Shown: in pieces, positions 1-6,225 of the stretch
How positions within the stretch are numbered: the stretch's first letter is position 1
Layout: each line of letters begins with the position of its first letter
Origin: Patescibacteria group bacterium
Lineage (GTDB): Bacteria; Patescibacteriota; Patescibacteriia; XYB2-FULL-38-15
NCBI GenBank assembly: GCA_018818855.1
Contig: JAHIRI010000003.1
Span: forward strand, 1 to 10,529
Direction of reading: 5' to 3'
Length of the DNA stretch: 10,529 nucleotides
Program-made: the position numbers and the translations under genes
Notes under the pieces: model-generated
What the model was told of the DNA's origin: nothing
Databases searched by the model: none
Seen by the model: the letters and a program-made list of their open reading frames with translations, nothing else

Positions 1-44
1 CCGTAGTGAAGGAGGAAACACCCGAGGTCAAGAAGACCTCGTAA
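1..44 (+). CDS. C-terminal tail of an unidentified protein (5' partial)
   Basis: Frame 3 reads 13 codons (VVKEETPEVKKTS) and then TAA at 42-44, six bases before a strong intrinsic terminator. The Lys/Glu-rich tail followed directly by a terminator is what the end of a real gene looks like. The tail is too short to identify; charged tails of this kind are frequent on ribosomal and other housekeeping proteins of small-genome bacteria. A 7-bp stem (23-29 with 35-41) lies over the last codons. The alternative open frame 2 runs straight through the terminator and is less credible. The gene begins outside the window. Confidence 0.55.
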   Translation, partial: VVKEETPEVKKTS

Positions 45-50
45 CCGCAT

Positions 51-87
51 GGGACCGAAGGCAAAAACCGCCTCGGTCCCCTTTTTT
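51..87 (+). terminator. Rho-independent terminator of the upstream gene
   Basis: GGGACCGA at 51-58 pairs with TCGGTCCC at 73-80, and GGC (60-62) pairs with GCC (70-72) around a bulged A at 59. The loop is A-rich, and a run of six T follows at 82-87. It is a strong GC-rich stem with a U tract, placed six bases after the stop codon of the partial gene. It also insulates the PP2C promoter that starts four bases later. Confidence 0.9.
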
Positions 88-90
88 ATC

Positions 91-132
91 TTGACTTTTC
101 TCTTTAAATACATTATAATTTTCTGTTATAAT
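91..132 (+). promoter_or_regulatory. Tandem sigma-70-type promoters for the PP2C gene
   Basis: TTGACT (91-96) and TATAAT (114-119) are separated by exactly 17 bases, a near-consensus housekeeping promoter. Eight bases after it lies a second TATAAT (127-132) preceded by TG with one intervening base (124-126), a perfect extended -10 that needs no -35. Expected start points are about 126 and 139, giving leaders of roughly 37 and 24 nt before the ATG at 163. No Shine-Dalgarno sequence occurs in the leader, so initiation probably depends on the AU-rich unstructured 5' end. Confidence 0.8.
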
Positions 133-162
133 TAAAGAATAACTTTTGATAAATTCAATTTT

Positions 163-1560
163 ATGCCACGAACCTCAAGGGCAGAAGAAATTTACGGTCC
201 CGAAACTAAAGAAGTCGCCCCACACATTGGCTTTACGACCGAATCGTCAGAAAATCATCCCAAAAAAGAAAAAAATGAAGATGCGACTCTTCTTGACCGC
301 GAAAAACAGATAGCTGCGGTTTTTGACGGTATGGGTGGGGGCATATCGGGCAGAGAAGCCAGCAATCTGGTCTCTGAAACTATTTCCAAAGAACTATCTG
401 CTGTTCCCGAAGGCGCTGACGCTAAAAAATGGGAAGCTACAATAAAAAAAGCAATGGAAGTGGCGCAAGAAGAAGTTTTGAAATTGGGGAATAAACTTTT
501 TTTTGAATATTTAAATGACCCTTTTGTCGCAGCGGCATATAAAGATCGCCCCCAGGGCGAAATAGAAAAATTGATTGAAGAAAGAGGAATGTCTCCGACG
601 GGGACAACCGCTTCTATTGTCAAAATGCTTGAGAGACCAGACGGCGGAGCTGATTTGGTTTTTGGCCACACCGGTGACAGCAGAATTTATATTTTAAAAG
701 CGAGTGGAAAACTTGAACAAATCACTCGAGACCAGGGCGCGCTTGAACAAGCAATTCAGGCTGGATACATAACCGAAGAAGAGGCTGATTTTCTTGATCA
801 AACTACAAACGAAGAAGAAATAATAAAAAAATTTGGCCCAGACCGAGGCGCGACGATTTCTTTTTTATACAAGGATCTGCGAAGAGGCGTGAAGAACGCG
901 CTCGGTTTAAGCGAAAGTAAATTACAAACTGGTACCAGGCACCTCGAACCCGGTGACAAGGTGGTCATTACTTCAGACGGTATTCATGACAATTTAACAA
1001 ATGAAGAAATTAAAGCAGAAATAATGAAGGGCGGAACGCCGGCGGAAATTTCCGCACGACTTGTAGAAGCGGCTAAAAAACGAGCCTCGGAAAAAGTTTT
1101 AAGATCAAAATTTGACGACAAAACCGCTATAGTTTTGGAAGTTCCAGAAGTTGTTGAAACTGCGGCAGTTGAAGAATTACCCTCGCTCACATCAGAACAA
1201 ATAGAACAATACCGCGCCGCAACGGAAGTATTGAGAAATGAAGCCGGAGAACTGCAGAAACTCTTGCCTCTCGCCAAACACGTTGAGGCCGGAAGGCCAG
1301 TTTTAACTAGCAAGGAGAAGAAGAAAAAAATAGCCGAATTTGGTGTAGCGGGCATCGAGGAGAGATTACAAAAAATCGAAGAAGACGTCACGAGTTATGA
1401 ATACGCTTTAGCCCAAAACAGTGGAGACGAAGTGACGGCGGAAAGAATGAAAAATAGATATCAAGAACTCCAAAAAGAAAAATTGGCACGTCTTCGAGCG
1501 CATGATAAAGAACAATCCGCTTCTCAAATTGAAAAAATAAGAAAAGCAATCGGAATATAA
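163..1560 (+). CDS. PP2C-family Ser/Thr protein phosphatase with C-terminal coiled coil
   Basis: This is a metal-dependent phosphatase predicted to remove phosphate from Ser/Thr residues using two Mn/Mg ions. The full PP2C motif series is visible: NED (38-40), VFDGMGGG (53-60), GTTAS (147-151), GHTGDSRIYI (168-177), TRDQG (188-192), NALG (245-248), ITSDGIHD (269-276) and FDDKTAIV (317-324). D40, D55, D272 and D318 are the likely metal ligands. The catalytic domain ends near residue 327, so it is longer than the roughly 240 residues usual in bacteria. One added segment (about 85-145) lies before GTTAS, and the flap between TRDQG and NALG is expanded (about 193-244). Residues 345-465 are charged, Lys/Glu-rich and predicted coiled coil. 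No signal peptide or membrane segment is seen, so it is probably cytoplasmic. The ATG at 163 is the only sensible start; it has its own promoter and terminator, and no Shine-Dalgarno sequence. No cognate kinase lies in the window. Family assignment is secure; the substrate is unknown. Confidence 0.92.
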   Translation: MPRTSRAEEIYGPETKEVAPHIGFTTESSENHPKKEKNEDATLLDREKQIAAVFDGMGGGISGREASNLVSETISKELSAVPEGADAKKWEATIKKAMEVAQEEVLKLGNKLFFEYLNDPFVAAAYKDRPQGEIEKLIEERGMSPTGTTASIVKMLERPDGGADLVFGHTGDSRIYILKASGKLEQITRDQGALEQAIQAGYITEEEADFLDQTTNEEEIIKKFGPDRGATISFLYKDLRRGVKNALGLSESKLQTGTRHLEPGDKVVITSDGIHDNLTNEEIKAEIMKGGTPAEISARLVEAAKKRASEKVLRSKFDDKTAIVLEVPEVVETAAVEELPSLTSEQIEQYRAATEVLRNEAGELQKLLPLAKHVEAGRPVLTSKEKKKKIAEFGVAGIEERLQKIEEDVTSYEYALAQNSGDEVTAERMKNRYQELQKEKLARLRAHDKEQSASQIEKIRKAIGI

Positions 1561-1565
1561 TAAAT

Positions 1566-1599
1566 AAAAAGACCCCACTAAATCAGCGGGGTCTTTTTT
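1566..1599. terminator. Bidirectional intrinsic terminator between PP2C gene and thrS
   Basis: AAAAAGACCCC (1566-1576) is complementary to GGGGTCTTTTT (1588-1598), with an 11-base loop. It ends in a T run on the + strand (1594-1599) and, because the other arm opens with A residues, in a T run on the - strand as well. It lies 5 bases after the PP2C stop (1560) and 6 bases before the thrS stop (1606), so one hairpin serves both converging genes. Confidence 0.9.
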
Positions 1600-1605
1600 G
1601 ATATG

Positions 1606-3390
1606 TTATTTTCTTTTTTCAATTTCCGTTTTTACTTTTTCAATAAATTTTTTCACCGTCATCGCTACGGTTTTTTGTTTGCCGCGGACGCGAACATTTA
1701 ATTTCTTCCCACCCATCTCTTTGTCGCCGATCACGATCATATACGGCGCTTTTTGTTTTTCCGCTTTTCTAATCTTGTATCCGACTGTTTCATTGGCGTC
1801 CTCAACTTGAACCCTAATCCCCTCTTCGCGAAATTCTTTTCCTAATTTCTGCGAGGCCTTCACATGACGTTTGCCAACCGGAATTATGGCAACTTGCACG
1901 GGCGCGAGCCAGGTCGGAAAAGCTCCGGCATAGTGCTCAAGCAAAAATCCTATTGTCCGCTCATGTGTGCCGAGCGGCGCGCGATGAATGCAAATTGGTG
2001 TTTTATCTTTTCCATCAGAATCTTTATAAGCCAAACCAAACCTCTCTGGTATGGCAAAATCAACTTGATTCGTAGCAAGCGTAAACTCGCGACCAATCGC
2101 GCTCCAAATCTGTACGTCAATTTTTGGACCGTAAAATGCCGCTTCATCAGCCGCTTCAACAAAGGAGACTTTTCCCTTTTTCAACACGGCTCGCACCATC
2201 TCTTCTGTTTTTTTCCACAACTCAGGATTATCAATATATTTTTTACCTAAACCCTCTTTACTGTGCAGACTGAGCCGCATCACATATTTTTTAATTCCAA
2301 AAATTTTAAAATATTTGAGATAAAGTTTTATCACACCCATAAACTCATTAGCAAACTGTTCTTCTGTACAATAAATGTGAGCATCATTCATTGAAAGCAT
2401 TCGGACGCGCATCAAACCAAAAAGTTCACCACTTTTTTCATAACGATAGCAAGTTCCGTATTCTGCGAGCCGTAGCGGCAACTCGCGATAACTTCTAGGA
2501 CTAGCCGCAAAAATCTGATGATGATGCGGACAATTCATGGCCTTCAGATAGTAAGTCGTCTTTTGCCCGTTTTCTTCCATCATAATCATCGGCGGAAACA
2601 TACTCTCTTTGTAATACGGGAGATGTCCGGATTTTAAATACATCTCTTCTTTCGCAACATGCGGTGTTCTAACTTCAAGATAACCCGCTTCTTTTTCAGC
2701 TTCTTTAGCTAATTTTTCTAATTCATTAACAACAACTGCGCCGTTCGGAAGCCAAAGCGGCAGGCCGGGACCGACAGAATCACTAAAGGTAAAAATTTGA
2801 AGATCTTTACCAAGTTTTCTGTGATCGCGTTTTTCCGCTTCTTCGCGCATTTTTAAATATTCATCAAGTTCTTTTTGTGTTTCAAAAGCTACTCCGTAAA
2901 TTCTCTGAAGCATTGGCTTGTTTTCATCCCCGCGCCAGTACGCGCCAGCAACCGTGGTTAATTTAAACGCGCCTATCGCTTTTGTTGTCGGAACATGCGG
3001 CCCTCGACAAAGATCAGTAAACTTTCCGGTCTTATAAATTGTCACTCTTTCGCCAAGCGATTCCATTTTTCCCTCTTCACCAACCGTTCCTTCACGCAAC
3101 AATTCTAATTTATACGGCTGTTTAAATTGTTCAAAAAGTTTTATTGCCTCATCACGCGATAGCTCCTGTCTTTCAAACGGTAAACTTCTTTTTATAATTT
3201 CCCTCATCTTACTTTCAATCTTCGGCAAATCAGCTGTGGTTAAATTTTTCCCCAATTCAAAATCATAATAAAATCCATTTTCCACAACCGGCCCCACGCC
3301 GAATTTCGCGGTCGGATACAGCTCTAAAACAGCGGCTGCCAAAACATGGGCCGCGGAATGCCTCATCATTTCCAATTTTTCTTTGCTCAT
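1606..3390 (-). CDS. thrS: Threonyl-tRNA synthetase lacking the TGS domain
   Basis: This class II synthetase charges tRNA-Thr with threonine. It has 594 residues against about 640 in E. coli. The protein starts directly in the editing (SAD/N2) domain; the N-terminal TGS (N1) domain is absent. Editing-site residues are present: H11 and H15 in HSAAH, and C128 and H132 in CRGPH. The catalytic core holds the zinc ligands C287 (MNCPHHHQ), H338 (NDAHIYC) and H469 (CIHRAPLG), and motif 2 (CYRYEKSGELFGLMRVR, 314-330). The anticodon-binding domain starts near 496 (PVQVAIIPVG) and runs to the end. The ATG at 3390 is preferred because no ATG, GTG or TTG lies in frame between it and an in-frame TAA upstream. 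A GGAGG lies 23 nt upstream, unusually far, inside a hairpin. It is probably cotranscribed with the two membrane-protein genes upstream. Function is very secure; loss of TGS looks genuine rather than a mis-called start. Confidence 0.97.
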   Translation of the reverse strand: MSKEKLEMMRHSAAHVLAAAVLELYPTAKFGVGPVVENGFYYDFELGKNLTTADLPKIESKMREIIKRSLPFERQELSRDEAIKLFEQFKQPYKLELLREGTVGEEGKMESLGERVTIYKTGKFTDLCRGPHVPTTKAIGAFKLTTVAGAYWRGDENKPMLQRIYGVAFETQKELDEYLKMREEAEKRDHRKLGKDLQIFTFSDSVGPGLPLWLPNGAVVVNELEKLAKEAEKEAGYLEVRTPHVAKEEMYLKSGHLPYYKESMFPPMIMMEENGQKTTYYLKAMNCPHHHQIFAASPRSYRELPLRLAEYGTCYRYEKSGELFGLMRVRMLSMNDAHIYCTEEQFANEFMGVIKLYLKYFKIFGIKKYVMRLSLHSKEGLGKKYIDNPELWKKTEEMVRAVLKKGKVSFVEAADEAAFYGPKIDVQIWSAIGREFTLATNQVDFAIPERFGLAYKDSDGKDKTPICIHRAPLGTHERTIGFLLEHYAGAFPTWLAPVQVAIIPVGKRHVKASQKLGKEFREEGIRVQVEDANETVGYKIRKAEKQKAPYMIVIGDKEMGGKKLNVRVRGKQKTVAMTVKKFIEKVKTEIEKRK

Positions 3391-3404
3391 ACAAGCTAAC
3401 CAAA

Positions 3405-3426
3405 CCTTACGCTCCTCCGCGCAAAG
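3405..3426 (-). promoter_or_regulatory. Hairpin upstream of thrS with the Shine-Dalgarno sequence in its loop
   Basis: In the thrS-sense RNA an 8-nt arm (3426-3419) pairs with 3412-3405 (six Watson-Crick and two G-U pairs), and the loop is exactly GGAGGA (3418-3413). In the opposite-strand RNA the two G-U pairs become C-A mismatches, so the fold favours the thrS transcript. The loop's GGAGG ends 23 nt before the ATG, well outside the usual 5-10 nt. It may be a translational control element for thrS; E. coli thrS is known to be autoregulated through leader hairpins, but with a different structure. Function here is inferred. Confidence 0.45.
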
Positions 3427-3441
3427 ATCCTGAAAATTATT

Positions 3442-4623
3442 TTATTTAACAATGATGTTTATGTTGGTTTTTATCTGCGGAACTTTCTTTACCCAAAAAG
3501 GAGAAAATTTTATGGTGATGCGTTCAATTTCCGGATAAAGGGACAAGTATTGAATTATTTTTTCCTTAGAAAGTCCGATAAATTTATCTTTGTCAAAAAT
3601 CGAGCTATCTGATTTTAAAGCCATCTCTCCGGAGAGATGCACCATAATATTTGCCTCGCCGTTTTTAACATCATATTTCTCAACCAAGAAAGTCATGCCT
3701 TCGTAATCAACGCTAGTCAATTCCTTATCTGCCGGAACTTTGGCGCCGAGTTCACGCCACGCCAAACTTTCTACATCTCTTTTATAGAAAGAAATTCCAA
3801 CAACTTTCATTGCTAAATTAACAGTAAACTTGTCGCCAGTCGCGCCGGCTTTAAGATCGCTGCGTTTTTCAGAAATTTCTTTTATTACAACTTTACCAAA
3901 AATTTCTCCGGCCGAGGGCATTTCTTTTTTCAAATCATCCAAAACTTTTTCTGAAAGAGTTTTTGTCAAATCGCTATAAGCATTATCTAAATCAGTTTGT
4001 GTGACAAAGCTAATTTCCTGTTCCCCGCCGTGCATCGCGGAAAAACTTTGAGCATAAATTTTATCCTGCAGCCCTTCCCAAAGTCCCGGAATGGTAAATT
4101 TTGTCGGCCCAAGTTTCGCCGCCGCCTCAGACGGCGTATCGGCATAAACTTCCACATTTTCTACCTTACTGCCGGCCGGAACATTAACCCTGTCTTTCAG
4201 GCGATATAAGATTCCTTCCGAAGAAAGCAAACGCGTCGTGGCCACGAGCGGCTGATCCTTGCTGTAATTGTTAAAAATTGTAACTGTCCCGCCGACTTCT
4301 CCTTCTGCAGTCTTTTTTCCGGTGGTTGGATATTCCTTACTGCCGGAAACAGTTGCTTCCGTAACTTTCCCTGAAATTGTCGCTGCGCCAGGCACGGCAA
4401 CTGACGGTTCCGCCGGATTTTGAACAGCCACCTCTTTCAAATCAGCAATAAAATCCGTACTGACCGGTTCTTTTGCAATAGTCACTGTTATATCCGTTCT
4501 GCTCAGAACAAAATACGCCGCAAAAATAATCAACACACTTGTCAGGGCTACAAAAACAAAAGCGATTTTTCGATAAAAACTAACCGGCGCTTCGTGTTTT
4601 CGCGATGTTTTACTTTTTGCCAT
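3442..4623 (-). CDS. Single-pass membrane protein with baseplate-J-like domain
   Basis: The 393-residue protein has a short basic N-terminus, one hydrophobic helix at about 19-41, and a long remainder predicted to lie outside the membrane. Residues about 110-190 (GGTVTIFNNY, LVATTRLLS, RVNVPAGSKVENVEVYADTP, FTIPGL) resemble the baseplate J/gp47-like domain as found in membrane-anchored proteins of Patescibacteria. In phage that domain helps form a ring-like baseplate, but nothing else here is phage-like. The C-terminal end carries a conserved-looking block (GLSKEKIIQYLSLYPEIE, then SPFWVKKVP at 375-383) that I recall from the same family; I could not check this. The ATG at 4623 has a near-perfect Shine-Dalgarno sequence at 4628-4634. 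The gene starts 26 bases after the stop of the TSP3-repeat gene and lies 51 bases before thrS, so it sits inside an operon. An envelope role is likely; the exact function is unknown. Confidence 0.75.
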   Translation of the reverse strand: MAKSKTSRKHEAPVSFYRKIAFVFVALTSVLIIFAAYFVLSRTDITVTIAKEPVSTDFIADLKEVAVQNPAEPSVAVPGAATISGKVTEATVSGSKEYPTTGKKTAEGEVGGTVTIFNNYSKDQPLVATTRLLSSEGILYRLKDRVNVPAGSKVENVEVYADTPSEAAAKLGPTKFTIPGLWEGLQDKIYAQSFSAMHGGEQEISFVTQTDLDNAYSDLTKTLSEKVLDDLKKEMPSAGEIFGKVVIKEISEKRSDLKAGATGDKFTVNLAMKVVGISFYKRDVESLAWRELGAKVPADKELTSVDYEGMTFLVEKYDVKNGEANIMVHLSGEMALKSDSSIFDKDKFIGLSKEKIIQYLSLYPEIERITIKFSPFWVKKVPQIKTNINIIVK

Positions 4624-4627
4624 ACTA

Positions 4628-4634
4628 CCTCCTT
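4628..4634 (-). promoter_or_regulatory. Shine-Dalgarno sequence of the baseplate-J-like gene
   Basis: AAGGAGG on the - strand ends 4 nt before the ATG at 4623. It sits in the 26-base gap after the upstream TAG stop (4650-4652) and fixes the start. It allows independent initiation in a polycistronic message. Confidence 0.85.
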
Positions 4635-4649
4635 AAAAATATATTTACT

Positions 4650-6119
4650 CTATTTAATTTCACCGTCTATCTCATTAATTTCATTTTTCTTCTTGAGCCA
4701 TTTCCTTGTTCCGAAAAGAATTGTCAAACCGAGCAAAAGCCCTAAAGGAAAAGACAAATATGGATTTTTTACCGACAAGAAACTAACGCGCACAGTGGTG
4801 GGAACTTTTCTAACAACCCCCGCGCCGTCATTAATACTTAAAATAACAAGATAAGTCCCCGATTTTCCATACGAATGTTGTATTTCTTCGTCCGTCGCGG
4901 CCACACCATCTCCCAAATCCCAATTATAACTTAAATTTTGCAGACCGGAATTATCTCTGACTTTAAAAATAAAAGTATTCCAACTTAGCTGAGATAAATC
5001 AATAAATATATTTTCCAACCCCGCATTCTGTCCAGACAAATCATCTCTGCTCCAAATCCCGCCATCTCCCAAAGATGTCTCATCTAATTCTCCCCCATTT
5101 TCACCTTCTCCTGAGACGCCACTCTCGTCTTGATTCAACGGCGCGGCATCATCACCGTCTTTTGTCCCGTCATTATCGGAATCGGGATTTTTAGGATCTG
5201 TCCCCAATGTTGCCTCATCAGTATCACTCAACCCGTCATTATCATCATCAGAATCGCAAGCATCACCAATTCCATCCTTGTCATTATCTGCCTGGGAAGC
5301 ATTAGCTACTGTGCGGCAATTATCGCGGCCGTCAGCCACTCCGTCCCCGTCTGTGTCGATCGGAGACGAAGAACCGCCGCCTGAACTTGGAGGTGGCGTG
5401 CTATTGTCTACTGAATCGCAAACATCGCCTATTCCATCGCTGTCTTTATCAGCCTGATTTTGATTGGCAGTTTTTGGACAATTATCCTGGCCGTCTAAAA
5501 TTCCATCGTCATCAGTATCTGAATCAAGCGGATCAGTCCCGATTTCTTGTTCTTTTGTATCGGTTAAACCATCATTATCGTCATCACTGTCGCAAACATT
5601 GCCGACTCCGTCGTTATCAGTATCTGTCTGATCAGAATTAGCCATATTTGGACAATTGTCATTTTTATCAATCACCCCATCGCCATCGCTGTCTTTTTCC
5701 GGATAAAACATTCCTGTCAAAGCAGAATCATTGTTCGGATTTTGATCTTGCGGCGATTGACCGAGTATGTCAACTCTGATATTAAAATTTCCTTCTGGAA
5801 TAGTCCAATCAACAAAAACTTGATCTGCATATCCCTGCCCTCCGGAAACTACCGTGACAATCTGTGAGGAGCCAATAATGTTTGAGCCCGAATAAAAGGT
5901 AGCATATCCCGAAACATCATACACACCATAATTACGAACCGCGGCATAAAGTCTCATTGTTTTACCGGCGATAAGGGTATCTTGCGAAAAGAAAATATCA
6001 CCCGCGCTGATTCCCAAATCATATTGTAAACTTTGTGCTCCGATACTTTTTATTGGCAAAAAAACGACAGCACAAATAACAATCCAGAAAAAAATGCTTT
6101 TTACGAGGAAATTTTTCAT
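4650..6119 (-). CDS. Secreted, C-terminally anchored CARDB / thrombospondin type 3 repeat / PKD surface protein
   Basis: The 489-residue protein has a signal peptide (about 1-28, possible cleavage after SIGA). A CARDB-like beta-sandwich follows (about 33-133: [13 protein letters not shown], a W near 105, PNNDSA). Next are acidic calcium-binding TSP3 repeats (about 142-327), split by a Pro/Gly/Ser linker (238-253). A PKD-like domain (about 369-446, with NWDLGDG and [18 protein letters not shown]) precedes a C-terminal membrane helix (about 454-470) and a short basic tail, predicted cytoplasmic. Six cysteines in the repeats form three DNC...CDS pairs, each exactly 20 residues apart (156/176, 214/234, 268/288), consistent with disulfides outside the cell. 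The role is probably adhesion or cell-surface structure, stiffened by calcium. The ATG at 6119 lacks a Shine-Dalgarno sequence and is preceded by A/T-rich sequence. It is first in an operon with the baseplate-J-like gene and thrS, behind its own promoter. Architecture is well supported; the ligand is unknown. Confidence 0.85.
   Translation of the reverse strand: MKNFLVKSIFFWIVICAVVFLPIKSIGAQSLQYDLGISAGDIFFSQDTLIAGKTMRLYAAVRNYGVYDVSGYATFYSGSNIIGSSQIVTVVSGGQGYADQVFVDWTIPEGNFNIRVDILGQSPQDQNPNNDSALTGMFYPEKDSDGDGVIDKNDNCPNMANSDQTDTDNDGVGNVCDSDDDNDGLTDTKEQEIGTDPLDSDTDDDGILDGQDNCPKTANQNQADKDSDGIGDVCDSVDNSTPPPSSGGGSSSPIDTDGDGVADGRDNCRTVANASQADNDKDGIGDACDSDDDNDGLSDTDEATLGTDPKNPDSDNDGTKDGDDAAPLNQDESGVSGEGENGGELDETSLGDGGIWSRDDLSGQNAGLENIFIDLSQLSWNTFIFKVRDNSGLQNLSYNWDLGDGVAATDEEIQHSYGKSGTYLVILSINDGAGVVRKVPTTVRVSFLSVKNPYLSFPLGLLLGLTILFGTRKWLKKKNEINEIDGEIK
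5139..5696 (-). repeat. Coding region of thrombospondin type 3 (Asp-rich calcium) repeats
   Basis: This stretch encodes tandem D-x-D-x-DG loops. Two similar blocks, each containing [13 protein letters not shown] and GTDP, flank a low-complexity linker; an extra DNC...CDS unit lies between the first GTDP and the linker. The blocks have diverged at DNA level, so this is a protein repeat rather than a recent DNA duplication. The DNC units and the [10 protein letters not shown]...GTDP units alternate as in bacterial TSP3 arrays. Confidence 0.85.
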
Positions 6120-6140
6120 ATTTTTTAAAATTATATTACG

Positions 6141-6152
6141 GCCCCAAGGGGC
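6141..6152 (-). repeat. GC-rich 12-base palindrome in the TSP3-gene leader
   Basis: GCCCC-AA-GGGGC (+ strand) is a perfect inverted repeat in otherwise A/T-rich DNA. It lies between the predicted promoter and the ATG at 6119, so the mRNA could form a very tight 4-bp hairpin with a four-base loop. It lacks a T run and is unlikely to be a terminator. The role is unknown: mRNA stability or a protein-binding site are both possible. Confidence 0.5.
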
Positions 6153-6176
6153 AGCTTAAAAACTACGCATTATCTA

Positions 6177-6205
6177 ATTATACACAAAAATAAAGTTTTA
6201 GGCAA
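6177..6205 (-). promoter_or_regulatory. Promoter for the TSP3 / baseplate-J-like / thrS operon
   Basis: On the - strand TTGCCT (6205-6200) and TATAAT (6182-6177) are separated by exactly 17 bases. The -10 is perfect and the -35 matches four of six positions. Expected start is near 6170, giving a leader of about 50 nt. The -35 box overlaps the hairpin that follows the dnaE stop codon. Confidence 0.65.
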
Positions 6206-6225
6206 AGTACATTAACTGCCTAAAA
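6196..6225 (-). terminator. Probable weak terminator hairpin at the end of dnaE
   Basis: TTTTAGGCA (6225-6217 on the - strand) pairs perfectly with TGCCTAAAA (6204-6196), a 9-bp stem with a 12-base loop. The first arm contains the last dnaE codons and the loop contains the TAA stop. An interrupted T-rich run (CTTTATTTTTG) follows. Low GC content and the broken T run make it weak, so some read-through into the next operon is plausible. Confidence 0.55.

Noticed and set aside
255..671. Antisense open frames within the PP2C gene (255-671 and 984-1391)
   Set aside because: Their products are low-complexity Ser/Ala/Phe-rich shadows of the real gene, with no ribosome site, promoter or recognisable motif.
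1864..2250. Open frames opposite or overlapping thrS, dnaE and the envelope genes
   Set aside because: They overlap well-identified genes on the other strand or in another frame and show no domain, start signal or conservation-like pattern.
3442..4623. Baseplate-J similarity as evidence for a prophage or contractile injection system
   Set aside because: No tail, sheath, tube, spike or capsid gene is nearby, the protein has a membrane anchor, and its neighbours are housekeeping genes.
5139..5696. Repetitive DNA as a possible CRISPR array or satellite
   Set aside because: The periodicity is that of Asp-rich codons in an intact reading frame; repeat copies are diverged and there are no unique spacers.
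6130..6135. Second TATAAT on the - strand 11 bases before the TSP3-gene ATG
   Set aside because: The -35 region is poor and the transcript would be almost leaderless. The promoter at 6177-6205 is clearly better, although a leaderless start is not excluded.
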